Shown here piece after piece: positions 38,363-50,815 of a DNA stretch of 64,000 nt. This stretch comes from Rhytidiadelphus loreus. Lineage: Eukaryota > Streptophyta > Bryopsida > Hypnales > Hylocomiaceae. The position numbers were made by a program, and so were the translations under genes. Location of the stretch: contig OX344762.1 in assembly GCA_947034895.1 (NCBI GenBank), positions 15,009,501-15,073,500 of the forward strand. Reading direction: 5' to 3'. Numbering within the stretch: the stretch's first letter is position 1; each line of letters starts with the position of its first letter. Under the pieces are notes generated by a model. That model saw nothing but the letters and a program-made list of their open reading frames with translations, was not told the DNA's origin and searched no databases.

Positions 38363-38546
38363 AGTATGAATATAGAACAAGGGTTTTCTAACACAAATTT
38401 GTTGCCTCAAACATAGTGTTGTTGCAATTCCCATGGAATTGTTGTTAGCAAGTAAGGTATGAATATGGAATAAGGTTTTTGTTACACATGTTTGTTGCTT
38501 CAAACATGGTGTTGTTGCAATTCTCATGGAATTATTGTTAGCATCA
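38363..38546. repeat. Two-copy tandem repeat, ~93-bp unit
   Basis: Adjacent units share AGTATGAATAT(A/G)GAA, TTGTTGC(C/T)TCAAACAT, GTGTTGTTGCAATTC and CATGGAATT(G/A)TTGTTAGCA. Non-coding duplication. Confidence 0.75.
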
Positions 38547-38645
38547 ACAAAAATATGTAAAATATAATAGATGATTCTATTAATGTTAACATGTTCACTT
38601 GTAAATATCAGTAAACATAATGTTTATAAGATAATTTATACAAGT

Positions 38646-38860
38646 AGGAGTAGGAGGCATGACAACCCATATGGGATATGTCAAAATGTAGTAATTGAAA
38701 GCAAACTAGAACTTTAGATCTCATCTAAGCATGTTTATTCAAATTTTATCAAAATTTATTACGCTAAGAAAATGCGTGTGTTTATGTTTAATTTCAGCTA
38801 CAAAAATCTGTTTGTGATTTTAATCTTCCATTCAAAAGTTATAGACAAAGTTGAGAGATG
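38646..38860 (+). repeat. Dispersed repeat also found inside the CACTA element at 55540
   Basis: This aligns with about 55890-56085: GACAACCCATATGGGATAT, CTCAT(C/T)TAAGCAT, CTAAGAAA and CAAAAGTTAT occur in the same order. It is probably a solo fragment of the same CACTA family. Non-coding. Confidence 0.55.
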
Positions 38861-40364
38861 GAGAGAGTATCAAAATATTCTCCCATATCTTTCTTTGAAC
38901 TTTTTCCATAACCTTTTAATGGAGAATGCAAATCACAAACAATTTTTTTGTAAATGAAATTAGACTTGAGTTTACACCTTTTCTTAGTTTTACAACTTTT
39001 GAAAAAAATTGAATTAATATGCTTAAATGAGGTTTGAAGTTTTAATAAGCTTGCAATTATTGCGTTTTCTTAGTAAGAGTAGTGATATTACACCTTGCTC
39101 CAAAGTACCCCATATTCTTTGTATGATTGCAATGTATGGTATTGGAGATACTATTTCCATTGTGATCAATAACAAAGAAGTCTAAGACCATTGACAAAAT
39201 TTTCTCAATGATTTCCATGATCTCTAACATTTTTAACTTAGAAATAATGTGGTTCCCTAAAATTTTGGACTTGCATTTGTACTAATGTGTGGAGTTGAAA
39301 AAATTAGCAACGAAGGAGATTTTTCTCCCTAGCCATGAAAATGAGGCCTCCAATGGTCCTAAAATATTTTTTATTTGTCTTTGTGAGTTGAAGATGCAAG
39401 TAGGTGGCACCTATATCTTAATACAGGGAACCAAATGTGATTAGAATGCATGCAATCATGCCTTATTGTCAATCCCAAAAGATAAGAATTAAATCAAAAT
39501 TCAAAGACAATCTACAATAGAATTGAAAGAAGGGACCAAATGACAAGTGACATTTCACTACCTTGAAAGATATCTATATAGTATAAAAAGTTAATAGTTC
39601 AAAATTCCTCCTTAAAATCTCTTTTTTATGAAATTTGTGGTGGGGAGCGGAGAATTAATTTTGACCTCTTTTCAAAGGTAGTCAAATGTGTCACAAAATA
39701 TGATTCTTAAAATTCCATAGATACCCAAATCCAACCTCAAAACTTGATTATCCAGCTCCTCCCTATCTTCTGGTGTCAAAGCCCCTAATCTTAAGAAAGG
39801 CATTTTATTAAACCCTTAAAAACCATGTGAGTGCAAAAATAGGGATAATTTTATCTGTAAAAAGCAAACCACTTTAATAAATGAATATTTCCAAAACATT
39901 CCATCAAATATTCTCAAAATATTTTCAGAACACTCTACAAATTTTCAAACTTTAAAAAATATTCTTAGAATATTTGCATTATTTCATACCCCTGCTCTAA
40001 ATACCCTTTGAACACAATGGGTCAATCAATTCAGAGTAAGTGTCTCCCAAGAGCCCCAATGAGAGAATTTGGAACACCATCTCCCGAAAATGCTTTCAAC
40101 AACTCCCATTGAAAAATTGGATGAAAAGTTGTTGTTTTCATCCCCCGTCCAACCCACGGAGGTCATCTATCTGTCGTTCTTCTCCGGGCCTTAGCTTCTC
40201 GAAGCTCATCAGGGTTTCTTCTCACGGCGTCCCCAGGCGTCCCCAGCCGTTGTTGCTCTTAGCTTTTTAGGTCACCGTCCTCCTCTTCTACTACGCTCTA
40301 GATTTCTCAGACAAAATTTCTGAGACAGTTGCTTCAGCTCTGTGCAAACGAACAGCTCGCCACC
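38861..40364. other. Intergenic and 5' leader of eIF2-alpha
   Basis: AT-rich to about 39950, then normal composition with C/T-rich tracts (40140-40330) typical of a plant 5' leader. No separate gene is supported. Confidence 0.4.
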
Positions 40365-42957
40365 ATGACGGTCACCGACTGTCGGATGTATGAGGCGCGC
40401 TACCCGGAGGTAGATGACGTCGTAATGGTCTCGGTGAGTAGCTCCCGTTTCATGGTTTACTTACTTGTTTTCACGGGATCAGCTGCTCTGGATTCAATTT
40501 CTACCTGCTCTTCTTTGCTCGCCACTTGTATTCAATGTTTTCTATACATTTGTTTCTTGCAAACCCTAATTTGTCTGGCGTTTGAATATGAAATTGGGAA
40601 ATTGGGAGGATTTAGTCTGTGGAGAATCCATTTTAAATTTTCGGGATCGCAGGTGAAAAATATCGCCGAGATGGGCGCGTATGTGGCACTTCTTGAATAC
40701 AATAATATCGAGGGTATGATTCTGCTCTCCGAACTTTCACGTCGGCGGATTCGAAGTATCAGTAGCTTGATTAAGGTTGGACGGCAAGAGCCTGTCATGG
40801 TTCTCAGAGTGGACAAGGAGAAGGGGTACATAGATCTTAGCAAGCGCAGGGTGTCAGAGGAGGATGTTGCGGGCTGTGAGGAGCGTTACAATAAGAGCAA
40901 ATTGGTGCATTCCATTATGCGACATGTTGCCGACACCATGGATGCTGATTTGGAGGTAATGGAGAAGCGAGTCTTTCGTGGCTTGAATGGTATTTGGCTC
41001 TGATTTGTTGAATTGCCATTTTGACTTAGGGTTTAGATCGAAGTCTTTGCAGCCAATAGTGTTTGGTTGTTAATCAGCTACGAAAGTGATTGCAATTATT
41101 TATTGAGTCCAGTCTTCGGCAAACCTACAAATAATGTTGATGGGCTCTTAATTTTGCTTTCTTATCAACAGGATCTCTACACTCATGTTGCCTGGCCACT
41201 ATACAAGAAGTATGGACATGCTTTTGAGGTAAGCACAGAGCTCTGGGTATTGATCCTAGCGTAATTTAGTATCTTAGGGATTTTTGAAGAATCGCTAGCT
41301 GAGCAGGATGCAAAGATAGCTGCGCATCAATTTGTGCTAGTTTTTGGTTTGTGATGACATTTAGTGACTGATCATTTTTTTTTTTCTTTTTTGGCTAGTT
41401 GTTTCTTCACAATGTGACTCAGATGTAGATTTTTCAGGTTTTAAACTGTCTTTTTTATTTGGGATTGAAAATATCCTACTATTCAGATCTGCCCTTTCAA
41501 GTGAGGGCTGACTTATTGTGGCTGTTATTGTGATCAGGCCTTCAAGAATATAGTTACTGATCCCGATTCTGTGCTCAATGGGCTCACCAAGGAAGTTAAA
41601 GAAATGGAGGGAGATGAAGAGGTAAGTCAGAAACTATACTTTGATGTCTAATCGTTTCTGATAAATTTGCGAAAAAAAACTATCCCTTTTCGGTGTATGT
41701 GCAGTTCTATTCCTTTTGGGTATATGCTAATAGCTCTTTGCTATTGTTGTGATTATGCAGGTAACTAAGACAATTCCAGCAATGACTGAACCTGTAAAGG
41801 ATGCACTTGTCAAGAATATCAGGAGGCGAATGACCCCTCAGCCACTGAAGATTCGAGCAGATATAGAGTTGAAATGCTTTCAGTTCGACGGAGTTTTGCA
41901 CATCAAGGTGATTCAATTGCTGCAGTTATATCTGTGATTCTACTATGTTGATTTTGCTACTCCTGTGTGTTGGTAGACGGTAAGTCTCATTTACTTTGGC
42001 TTTGTATACAAGAGAACCGGATCCTCTACTACTCATCTCACCGTCATAACGTTCTATTGATTTCTTCTATATTATTTTGTATCATGTCCTTCTGTATGTT
42101 TGTTTCAGGATGCAATGAGAAAGGCAGAGGCCGCTGGAACTGAAGAGTGCCCTGTGAAGATTAAGCTTGTGGCTCCCCCACTTTATGTTATCACTACTCA
42201 GACTCTCGATAAGGTTCGAATATTTCTATATCCTCTAAATCAAAGATTATGGATATGTGCTTCTGCTTTTTGTATCTTACTGATTTCAGCACTACTTATT
42301 CTTCATGAGAACATTTTTTGTAGTATATTATAAATGAAGATTTAGCTTTGTTACGTCCATTTTCTAGGCAGGCTGGTTTTCTTTGGAAATTTTATCATAG
42401 ATTATTAGTCAGACTCACTTGGTCACTATATTTCCCTGGTGGTTACTGGTCCAAGAGCTTATTTTTAGATGAGTGATAATGTAACCGTTTGTGTCATCAG
42501 CGGGTCTGTTTGCTAAGCTTGTTTATTGTATTTGACAGGATCTTGGTATTGCCGTATTGGAAACAGCTATAAAAGCTTGTTCAAAAGAAATTGACAAGCA
42601 CAAAGGAAAGCTTCTCGTCAAAGAGGCTCCACGAGCGGTACTTTCCCTTTTATTCTTACATATGAACTTGTTTGTGTGTCTCTGTTCCATTTGTCAGCAG
42701 AGCGGTCTGCATTTAACTTTTTTAATGCAATGCTCTACATCTTCAAGAGAAATAGCTTCCTTTAAACCAAAAGTATGTGAAATTAACTTAATATGGCCTG
42801 TCCGCTGCAGGTGAGTGAGAGGGAAGAGCGGTTCCTTGCGGAGACAATCGCAAAACTTGAAGACGCGAACCTGGAAGTCGATGGAGATGCTGACAGCGAG
42901 GAAGAGGATAATGGGATGGGTGATATCGACGTCGAAGGTGGAGGTATAGCAGAGTAG
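40365..42957 (+). CDS. Translation initiation factor eIF2 alpha subunit
   Basis: Part of the eIF2-GTP-Met-tRNAi ternary complex in the cytosol. Exons are 40365-40433, 40653-40955, 41172-41228, 41538-41621, 41761-41907, 42109-42213, 42539-42637 and 42811-42957; all introns are phase 0 and the protein is 336 residues, the usual eIF2-alpha size. The start ATG has a CACC context. The N-terminal S1 domain reads [15 protein letters not shown], followed by the regulatory site [12 protein letters not shown]. The Ser before R-R-R is residue 52 counting Met, the conserved Ser51 phosphorylated by GCN2-type kinases. The C-terminus is Asp/Glu-rich, as in the family. No defect is seen. Confidence 0.96.
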
Positions 42958-44483
42958 GTAAATTACTGTTTCTAAAGCTTAGTACCGTGCACTTCTTCAG
43001 TTTTAGAGAGCCTTGTAAGGTTCTTCAGAGCATTTTTGACTTGTTCTTAGTGTTCAATCAGTCTTGTGGAAGAAAGACGATTGCTGTTTAACGACTGACG
43101 GGGGTGTTCAGAAGTACAGTTCTGTGCTCAGTATTTACCCTTGAGGTTGGGATGTATGTATGAAACTATGAGTTAGTTGCAGTCATATCAGAGAGGAAAT
43201 GACATGGGCCAAGGATTCCATCATGCATCGTGTGTACAGCTGCAAAAGCTGCGCTGATATGGCAGTATTCATCTGCTTGGGTAGAAAATCAGAACTGGAA
43301 ACAGGTTTGAACAATGCGGTCTTTTAATAATTTAGTATAATATTTCCCACGTTCTAGGTGTTCAAGCATACGCATGTGACTGAATGAATTGCCTTAGCTA
43401 CTTCACTATTGCACAGCTTCTAATTTATAGCGTCCGTCTTGATCGACTTCATTTATTGGCATATCTACAATGAGTGGTAGTCACAGGCACATGAAAAATA
43501 TCAGAAGTGCATTTTCATCCCAATCCTTGCGCTCAAGTTCTGGCTTTGTTTATATTTAGGTAGGGTGGAAATCTAAGCGCAGATTACAACTCTTTAGTAT
43601 CTTGCAATTTTACCAGGTGTTTGCATCCCAGATCTTCTCTAGAAAAAAATGCAGTCTATTTCAAATGTCGGTTTGGGGTTCACGTGTTAGAGATACCCTT
43701 ATATTCCAATTCTAACCCTTTATGGTCTGCATCCCAATTCAGAGCTCTGCTTTTAGATCCAATTCAATTCAGTTGCACTCTAACTGAATGTAGTTTTCAT
43801 TGCAGTGGGGAATGAAAGGGTTGTGGAAAGTCACCATTTGACCTTGAAACGCTGTTGAGGACGCAAAACATCCTTTGGATGAAGTCTTTGTGTGAATAGG
43901 ATGCAAAACATCCTAAAACTCACTATGGTATTATTGACTTTTCTAAATAGGAAGATGCTTAATCCAAGGATACACCCTTCTAATGGATTTTGGCCATTTC
44001 TTGCTATCTTCTCTTGATGTGAATTTTAGCCATAAAATTGATGTTGTTTTGAATTTGAGTCTAATTAATGAAATGAAGCTTATCAAGTGTAGTTTCTACT
44101 CCATTTGGACATTTTGAAGAATTCTTAAATTTCAATATTTTATAGCAATATGATCTCTGGGCCATAACTATGGATTGTTGATTTTATAATTCTAAGTGAT
44201 ATTGTAACTTTGGTTTGTACCATGATATTTTATACTATAACATACACCTATGGTGAAAGTTTCAGATTTTTCGAGTACATTTTGTATTTGATATGAATTT
44301 TCTTCATTCTTTTCTTAAAAAATTCAAAGTAATTTCAAATTTTACCAAAAAAATTTGAACTTTTTTTGACATATGATTTCATCTTCAGAAAACAAATATA
44401 AAATTTTTCATTCATATTTAGTTGCAAAAAATGCAGCAAACAAAGTAATGGACAATGAGTCTTGAAATCAATGGTCATAGGCT
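42958..44483. other. 3' flank of eIF2-alpha and intergenic DNA
   Basis: Likely 3' UTR to about 43300, then AT-rich spacer. The ORF at 43621-43815 has no motif. No gene is seen. Confidence 0.4.
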
Positions 44484-44528
44484 TGTCCTTATAGGGTTAA
44501 TGAATTCAATTAACCCTATAAGGATACA
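44484..44528. repeat. 45-bp palindrome with TTAA arms
   Basis: The arms TCCTTATAGGGTTAA and TTAACCCTATAAGGA are perfect complements around a GAATTC centre. The TTAACCCT ends resemble those of the TTAA-bounded elements at 22641, so this could be two element ends left back to back. Confidence 0.7.
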
Positions 44529-47500
44529 CACATGCAACTTCTATACATAGCAAAAGGTTCATTCATTTTTTTAGTGTACAAAGGGATGCTTTAAGAGAGG
44601 CTTATTAGAATCCAAAAAGACAAGAGGTAGCCCCCCCTACTTTCCAGAGGCTACAATAGAAAGCTATCATGTTTTTGCTTGGACCACCTATAATGTATCA
44701 TTTCTTTTTTGAAAATGAGTTGAACAAAATATATGTGAAAGAAACCTTGGCTTACTTCCTTGGTAATCAATAGAGCATTCCACCATTCTTCACCAATAGA
44801 TTCAATTTATTAATCAAATTCAAACATTGGAGATATAAAATATTAAGAGATTTGGAGGTTTGAAGTTTTATGATGACTTCATGAGTTCATTCAACTTTGA
44901 AAGTTGCATGAGAAACAAAGTGAAATATATCACATTGGGTCAGTTGAACATTCAAATTCAAAAGCACATTCAATTTCAAAGCCAAGAATGACCTCTACAA
45001 ATTCAATTTTAAAATTCAAAACAAAAAATATTTACATTCACGATTTCATAATTATTAATTTGAAGCAATAATTTTTTTTCTAAAATTATCAATATTTAGG
45101 ATGTAATTATTTATAAACAGAATTTTCATTTTCAATTTTCAATTTTGCTTTTAAATATTAGAGAAAAATAAATGTAAATCATACTATTTAGATATAATTC
45201 ATAATTCAAAACTTACAAATTTTATTTACAAATCAATTCCAAGCTATTTCTCAAAGTTGTTGCTTATTATACATTTCTAAGAACTTTAAACCAAGTCAAG
45301 AAGAAATCTTACCATTAGGTGAAAAATTGAAAATTATAAATGAACATCAATTCCAAAGTAGAATGAATGCCAATTAAAAGATTGAAAAAAACTTTGAAGT
45401 TTATAAACATGGTCATAGGTCCAACCTTTCAAGCTTTAAGAGTTAAAAGTTGATATGGAACTAGAAAACTAAAATGAAGCCCATTGCAACGCAATAGCAC
45501 TAAAAATGTTGAGTAAAACTTTGAAGTTTATAAATTAATGCATTTCTAAGTTCTTTCTTTTAGGGTTAACTTCTAAAGTGTGATTGTCCCTTGAGGGCAA
45601 AATAAATTTTAAGTAGGCTCCTATAGTGTCAATTTTTGTCAAGATTTTTTGAAATGCTTTTTTTGAAGATAGGATTGGAGTAACTTTGATCCTAGGCTCT
45701 GATTCAAATAACAATTATATTCCTAGAAAACTAATGTATTTTCCTATTCATTGGATAGCACAAGAAAAATTTGAAAATTTTATTTTTACTAAATTTTCCA
45801 TTCAATTTTTCATTATACATTTTTTTTAATTGAATATTGGTACTGCAAAAATTTTAAGCTAAAAAGATTCAAATTCTTAAAATCTAGTCAAGCAAGGTAC
45901 TCTCCAATTTTCTTCAAACACAAATATGTTGCCATCTACATAGTCAAAGTTTCTAAAGTTTTTTTGACATAAACGACGCAGAGGACATTTTTTGGCCAAT
46001 GAATGACAAAGAATCTCTCAGATCACTCAACAAATTTTATTCTTATCCTTTCCTATTTAATAATCAGTACATTTAACAATTACACGCATATTCAATCACT
46101 AGCTTGATTATCTCATTGACTTGGAATTTAACATAGACATTATGTTTTCCAATCACAACTACAATTTTTAATTAGGCTCTGTATTAACCTTGATTCCCTC
46201 AATCACATACAAATCAATTTCTCATTTAGATATCAGTATTAACATATACAAATTCCCACTTGCTTAAAAGCTCATTCAATCGACTGGAATGTAGTGACCC
46301 TAAAAATAATACAATTAATATCAATGCTTACAAAAATTTCCAAATTGGTACATCCTACCAGCAAGCGCTAACACAATGACACATATAAACTACAACAACA
46401 TTCGCACACAAATCATCCACACTCCTAATCACAACATTCCCATTTGGACATACATCACATACATCCAATTCGGCAATAAACTCATGTACACAATTCAAAC
46501 AATCCCAACTCCACATACCATAATAATTCAATACACAATTTGGCTCAAGACATATCTAAATAAGTCATAAAGCACACAACAACAATTAGGCAACTGAACT
46601 CCAATTTATTTTATTGCAAATGAAAATACAAAGTAAAACAACCAACTTGGTGGCCGGATTCTCACTGTCTCATTAACAATGGGTCTCGATTCCAACTTGG
46701 TAGACTCTTAAATAGCCAGCTGAGAGACAACCATTCAAATCCTATTTGAAAATAAAAAATCACACCCCTAGCCAACTTGATTGACGTGACAATTCTAAAT
46801 CACTAGTAACCTGCCTATCAATAAAAGCAAAATCCAATTTAGCACCTCAAAATCATCCAATTAGCACTTGAATTCAGCTTCCATTGGTTAAAATTCAACT
46901 TTAACATTCCAATTTGGAAATTGATCATTCCAAAACTGAAACCAAAATTTCAAACTATCTACACCTATCTTGTAATGGTTCTAATTAGGTTCAAAGGTTA
47001 GGATAGGGTGATAAGAAATCAGGGGCTTTGGACAGGTAAAACAAGACGGCCAGACCACGAGTTAAATCATTTGAGGGATGGACTTCTAAACTTCAAACCC
47101 ATGGTAATTAGCAATCATGCCTCATCAATGAGAACGACATAAAAATACGACCATGTGGGAAAAGAACCCCACTTCATTGCATCGACAATACAAAAAAAGG
47201 CTAAACAATGGTTTCACCCATGAGACTCACAACAACAAGTTTTATAAGGAAAGATAAGCTACAAGTCACAACACACAAGTCTTCTTCCAACTCTCACCCC
47301 AACTTTAAAGCTGAACTTTAAATGAGTGATATTTCTCTAGAAAGATAAAACAATTTTTTACACTTCCTCCGAATTTCAACTCATTCCAACACTTTGATCA
47401 ATATCAATAGCCTCTAAAAGTGAGGGCAACACACCCTCATTTACTTCAACATTCATAACTTTTTCCTATGACTTCTAAATTAACTGAATGATAGCTTCAT

Positions 47501-47777
47501 AGAAAGTTAACAACATTTAATACACTTCTTTAAAGTTTCATTACAAACAAAAGACATGTCCGTCTTTTATGGTTGGTTGAAGTTTCATCCTCTCTTCATA
47601 GGAGGCGACAAACCTTTCTTCACTCAAGCTAGTGTAATTTTTGATTTACAACTCCAAATCAAGTAGGTGAGATCAATTTAAAAACTACACACTAAGATAT
47701 ACAAATCTTTCAATTTTCATTTCAAAATTCCTCAAACAGAACACACTATAGCTCCTCAAACATTCAAGCCTCCTTAA
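44529..47777. other. Long AT-rich intergenic DNA
   Basis: No gene, RNA or bounded repeat could be supported. The 64-codon ORF at 46376 is made of short AC/AT repeats and is not gene-like. Confidence 0.4.
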
Positions 47778-48337
47778 TCAACAACAGGGAAGAAGATGAA
47801 TAATGTCATCTAATCTTTCATCTATACAATTAGACACCATTTTGTTCAATTCCTCTACCGAGTTGACATGAGCTGCCTTGTTTCTATGTACTATAATTTG
47901 ACAGGCTATGTCCTTGAAAAGGTAGATAGACTTCAAAGAAGGATTATTGCCAAATACACCGTAGGCCCTACATGCTAACTACAATGCAACAAAGGTTATT
48001 ACAAATTACAAATTGCATGAACAACCCTAAACAATGGAAGTGACTAGTGGAATTTACTTACAAGCGTTGTGGATTGTATGGCCTTTGTGTTTTGGTAGAA
48101 AAATCTACCGTTGCTCCATTTCTTCATTTTTGGCCCTAGAGCCCATTTCAAGACTTCGCCCGCTGTAATGCTAACGTTATGTGTGAAAAAGTTTTCAGAA
48201 AATTCAAAGGAAATCCTCCTCTCCTCTTTGAAAGCATCTATGTCCGTCATCATGAAAATTACATTGCTGCCTTCGTTAAACGCATTCTCAAATTTTTGTA
48301 AATGGAATGAGGCTTTCTTGAAACTTTGATTTTTTAC
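47778..48337 (-). CDS. Unrecognised gene, last two exons (partial)
   Basis: Two minus-strand exons join in phase 0. Exon 48337-48062 (92 codons) has acceptor CTACAG and donor CTT|GTAAGT; exon 47978-47778 (66 codons plus TGA) has acceptor ATTGTAG. The joined stretch is open for 158 residues, mixed Lys/Phe/Asn-rich and then Leu/Ile-rich, with no motif I know. Support for real coding comes from a second, decayed copy at 49195-49495 on the opposite strand. It keeps the same intron position and similar residues (K-A-V-K-S-T-V-L for K-A-I-Q-S-T-T-L; F-K-D-I-A in both). Upstream exons were not found, so this may be a fragment. It could belong to a transposon or a lineage-specific gene. Confidence 0.4.
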
Positions 48338-49194
48338 CTGTAGTAGACATCTAAAATACATTGTAATATTTTACAAATTTGATTTTGTGTGTTTAAAGTC
48401 ATAGAAGGTTAATATTAAAATTAATAACCTTCTAATGATTTTAGGATAATTTACCTTGGAGTTAAAAACATGAGTTTAATAGTTTGGTCAAAAATTTGAC
48501 CAATTGGGTGGCAATGTAGCCTATGGCCAAGTTATAGATTGATGTTTGCTTGTTTGGCATTATTGAGTTATATTATTGAGGTGCTACTCCACAACTGCGC
48601 ATCCGTATCTCCAAATCACGCCCTAGACAAACAATAATTATCACACTAAAAATCCTTCCAACAAGAAACTCACCGCGATCCAACAGATCGAATGACAAAT
48701 TAGGCAAACCAACCCTATCAACTGCAATGGCACTCAGTCACCACAAACCAAGTCAAATGCCCCTTCAACACTTTGCCTACGACGCATCCATGGCATTCAA
48801 TTCTCAAACTAGGTTTTGAAGAATGATTGGATAGAGCAAGAGCAAAATAAAGCAGCCAAGAAATCAATCATTCACTGAATTCGAAGGTAATGTTTAGTAT
48901 TGATTGGATCTAAATGCGGCGACGCAAGCGGAATCTCTGCAAAAAAAAAATCAGCAATTAAACTGCTGCCAGTGGCATTCTGGCCGGTGAAGCGATCACA
49001 TCGGTGAGGCGAGGAGCTGGAACTCCTGCTAGCTCCTCTTATGACCGGGAGGTTTGTGGGGTCACTCAGACAAGGAGAGCATTTCCAAGTTATCCGAGTG
49101 TAGTAAAGGATCTACCTATGCAATACTAAGTGATTAGACAATACGCCATACGGGGAATTCAAGAAGAATTATCCTGTATTGTTTGCAAAATCCA

Positions 49195-49495
49195 AATAGG
49201 CTTGGCACACCAAGGAATTGGTTTGGGTATGAAGTTTGAAATTGAAAAAAAAGAGCAAGGGTAGATTATATTATCAAAACATCAAAGCCGTTAAATCAAC
49301 CGTGCTAGTAAGTAAATTCAATCACCTCCATTGTTTCTTGTTATCATGCAATTAGTAATCCCATTTTAACCTATGTTTAAATGCATTGCTAATTAGCCTC
49401 CACGGCCTATGGTCTACTTGGCAACCATCCTACTTTAGAATTTGTTCATCTTTTCAAAGATATAGCACACAAAATCATAGTGCAAAGAAAGAAAG
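49195..49495 (+). pseudogene. Decayed inverted copy of the 47778-48337 gene
   Basis: The plus strand repeats the last part of the first exon, the whole intron (GTAAGTAAATTC, TCCATTGTTT, CATGCAATT) and the first half of the second exon of the minus-strand gene (A-Y-G-L-L-G-N-H-P-T-L against A-Y-G-V-F-G-N-N-P-S-L; L-F-K-D-I-A shared). The acceptor reads GCTAA instead of a TAG, the first exon part is frame-shifted with a stop, and similarity ends near 49495. So this is a broken copy. Confidence 0.55.
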
Positions 49496-50135
49496 AAAGT
49501 TGACAAATTCCTATGTCCAAGGCAAAATTACGTCTATTTTCTGGACGTTTGGACTCAGTGGACTTTATGTTGGCATCAAATGGCGTCATTGGAAAATTAT
49601 AATGGGCGGACACCTTCGCATGACGGATGCTAGGAAAGGGGCTTTAGACAACCTGTTTGACTTCAAATGGCTTGTTGGATGATGGACTTTGAATGGCATG
49701 TCCAACTTTAGTTGCCATGTCGGATGGTGGACTATGGACGGCCTTGCGGACACCCATTTTTTTGACATTTTCAAAAACCCTCTCTAAAATTTGTCCATGA
49801 CTTTTAGGTAGAGTGTCTAAATCTAAAACAGATTTTTGAAGATGAACTTTGCTTGATTTCCAAACATTTTCAAGTTAAAAGTTTTTGGAAAAAAGATATT
49901 CTACTATGCTAAAATGAGGTATGAGAATCTACTTTTCTTGCATTTTGCTTTAGACGACTAATCCAACTTCAGCCGACAGATTGTAGACGCTCGTTTTTTC
50001 CACATTTTCAAACACATGTAATACAAAAATAGTGGATTCTAGAAAGTACAAGTCCACTTCCCAATATTGCTATTCAATGCTACAGACATCCTATGTAGCA
50101 ATAATGTATACAAAGAAAGGATCACTCCTTAGCAT
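49496..50135. other. Intergenic between the decayed gene copy and the copia remnant
   Basis: A short motif around ATGTCGGATGGTGGACT is repeated two to three times near 49610-49740. No gene is recognised. Confidence 0.35.
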
Positions 50136-50469
50136 AATAGTGTGGCAGAATGGGATCACATGACAATCATAAAGATGGTCAGAAGTTGCATTCATGACCA
50201 ACAATTATCTCTCAAATTATGGAGAGAGGTAGTTTAGTACTTGATTTATACACTCAATCGAATTGGCTCCAGATTATTGCATGCATTAATTCCATTTTGA
50301 GATATTTACAGGACAGAAACCCTCAGTTGCTCATAAGCAGGCCTTTAGAACATTCCTTTATGTTTACATACCTAGCAATATCAAGACTAAAATTACAACT
50401 GAAGACTTCACAGAGATTGTTTTTTGGATATTCTAAAACATTTAAAGCTTACAAGGTATGGGACTTGAG
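50136..50469 (+). pseudogene. Ty1/copia pol remnant, left part (integrase C-terminal region)
   Basis: Frames here match the end of a copia integrase core and the linker beyond it: N-S-V-A-E-W, M-V-R-S, L-W-R-E-V-V, Y-T-L-N-R, F-T-G-Q-K-P and F-F-G-Y-S with A-Y-K-V-W-D-L. There is an in-frame TAG after R-E-V-V, a one-base shift near 50303 and another near 50440, so it is dead. The sequence stops matching exactly at GGACTTGAG (50461-50469), where the Mutator-like element starts; the continuation is at 60321. Confidence 0.8.
50461..50469. repeat. Target site duplication, left (GGACTTGAG)
   Basis: A nine-base direct repeat, identical to 60321-60329, flanks the element 50470-60320. One more TG upstream is also shared (11 bases in all), but nine places the terminal inverted repeats in register. 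Nine bases is the usual Mutator-superfamily duplication length. Confidence 0.85.
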
Positions 50470-50494
50470 CAACGACGCTACCATGTGAGCGGGG

Positions 50495-50740
50495 AGCTTT
50501 GAGCGATGAGCAATTAGATTTGAGCGCTCATAACAAGAATATATACTAAAAATAGACATGTTAGAATAATAAATAGTTTTGTCAGATCCCAAAATAGTAA
50601 TGTCAGAAATCCAGAAAGAGAAAAATTTAGTAAAAACTTTGTAAATTTTATATTACAAATATACACTGATTTTTTTTCAACAAAGATTATTACATCCATA
50701 GACATGCTATATGAATGAACCTTACATATGTCATCCATTT
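50495..50740. other. Left subterminal region of the Mutator-like element
   Basis: Three to four GAGC(G/A)-containing short repeats (TTTGAGCGATGAGC, TTTGAGCGCTC) follow the terminal inverted repeat. They probably serve as part of the element's terminal recognition region; no gene. Confidence 0.4.
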
Positions 50741-50815
50741 ATCATCCATCCATCCATCATCCATCCATCATTCATCATTCATTTATCATTCATACATCAT
50801 CCATACAAATAAGTC
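50741..50815. repeat. CATC/CATT simple-sequence array
   Basis: Tandem tetramers of CATC with CATT and CATA variants, inside the left part of the Mutator-like element. A comparable array lies near its right end (59940-60145). Confidence 0.8.

Noticed and set aside
46376..46570. 64-codon Ile/Thr/Asn-rich ORF
   Set aside because: Composed of short AC/AT-type repeats; not gene-like.
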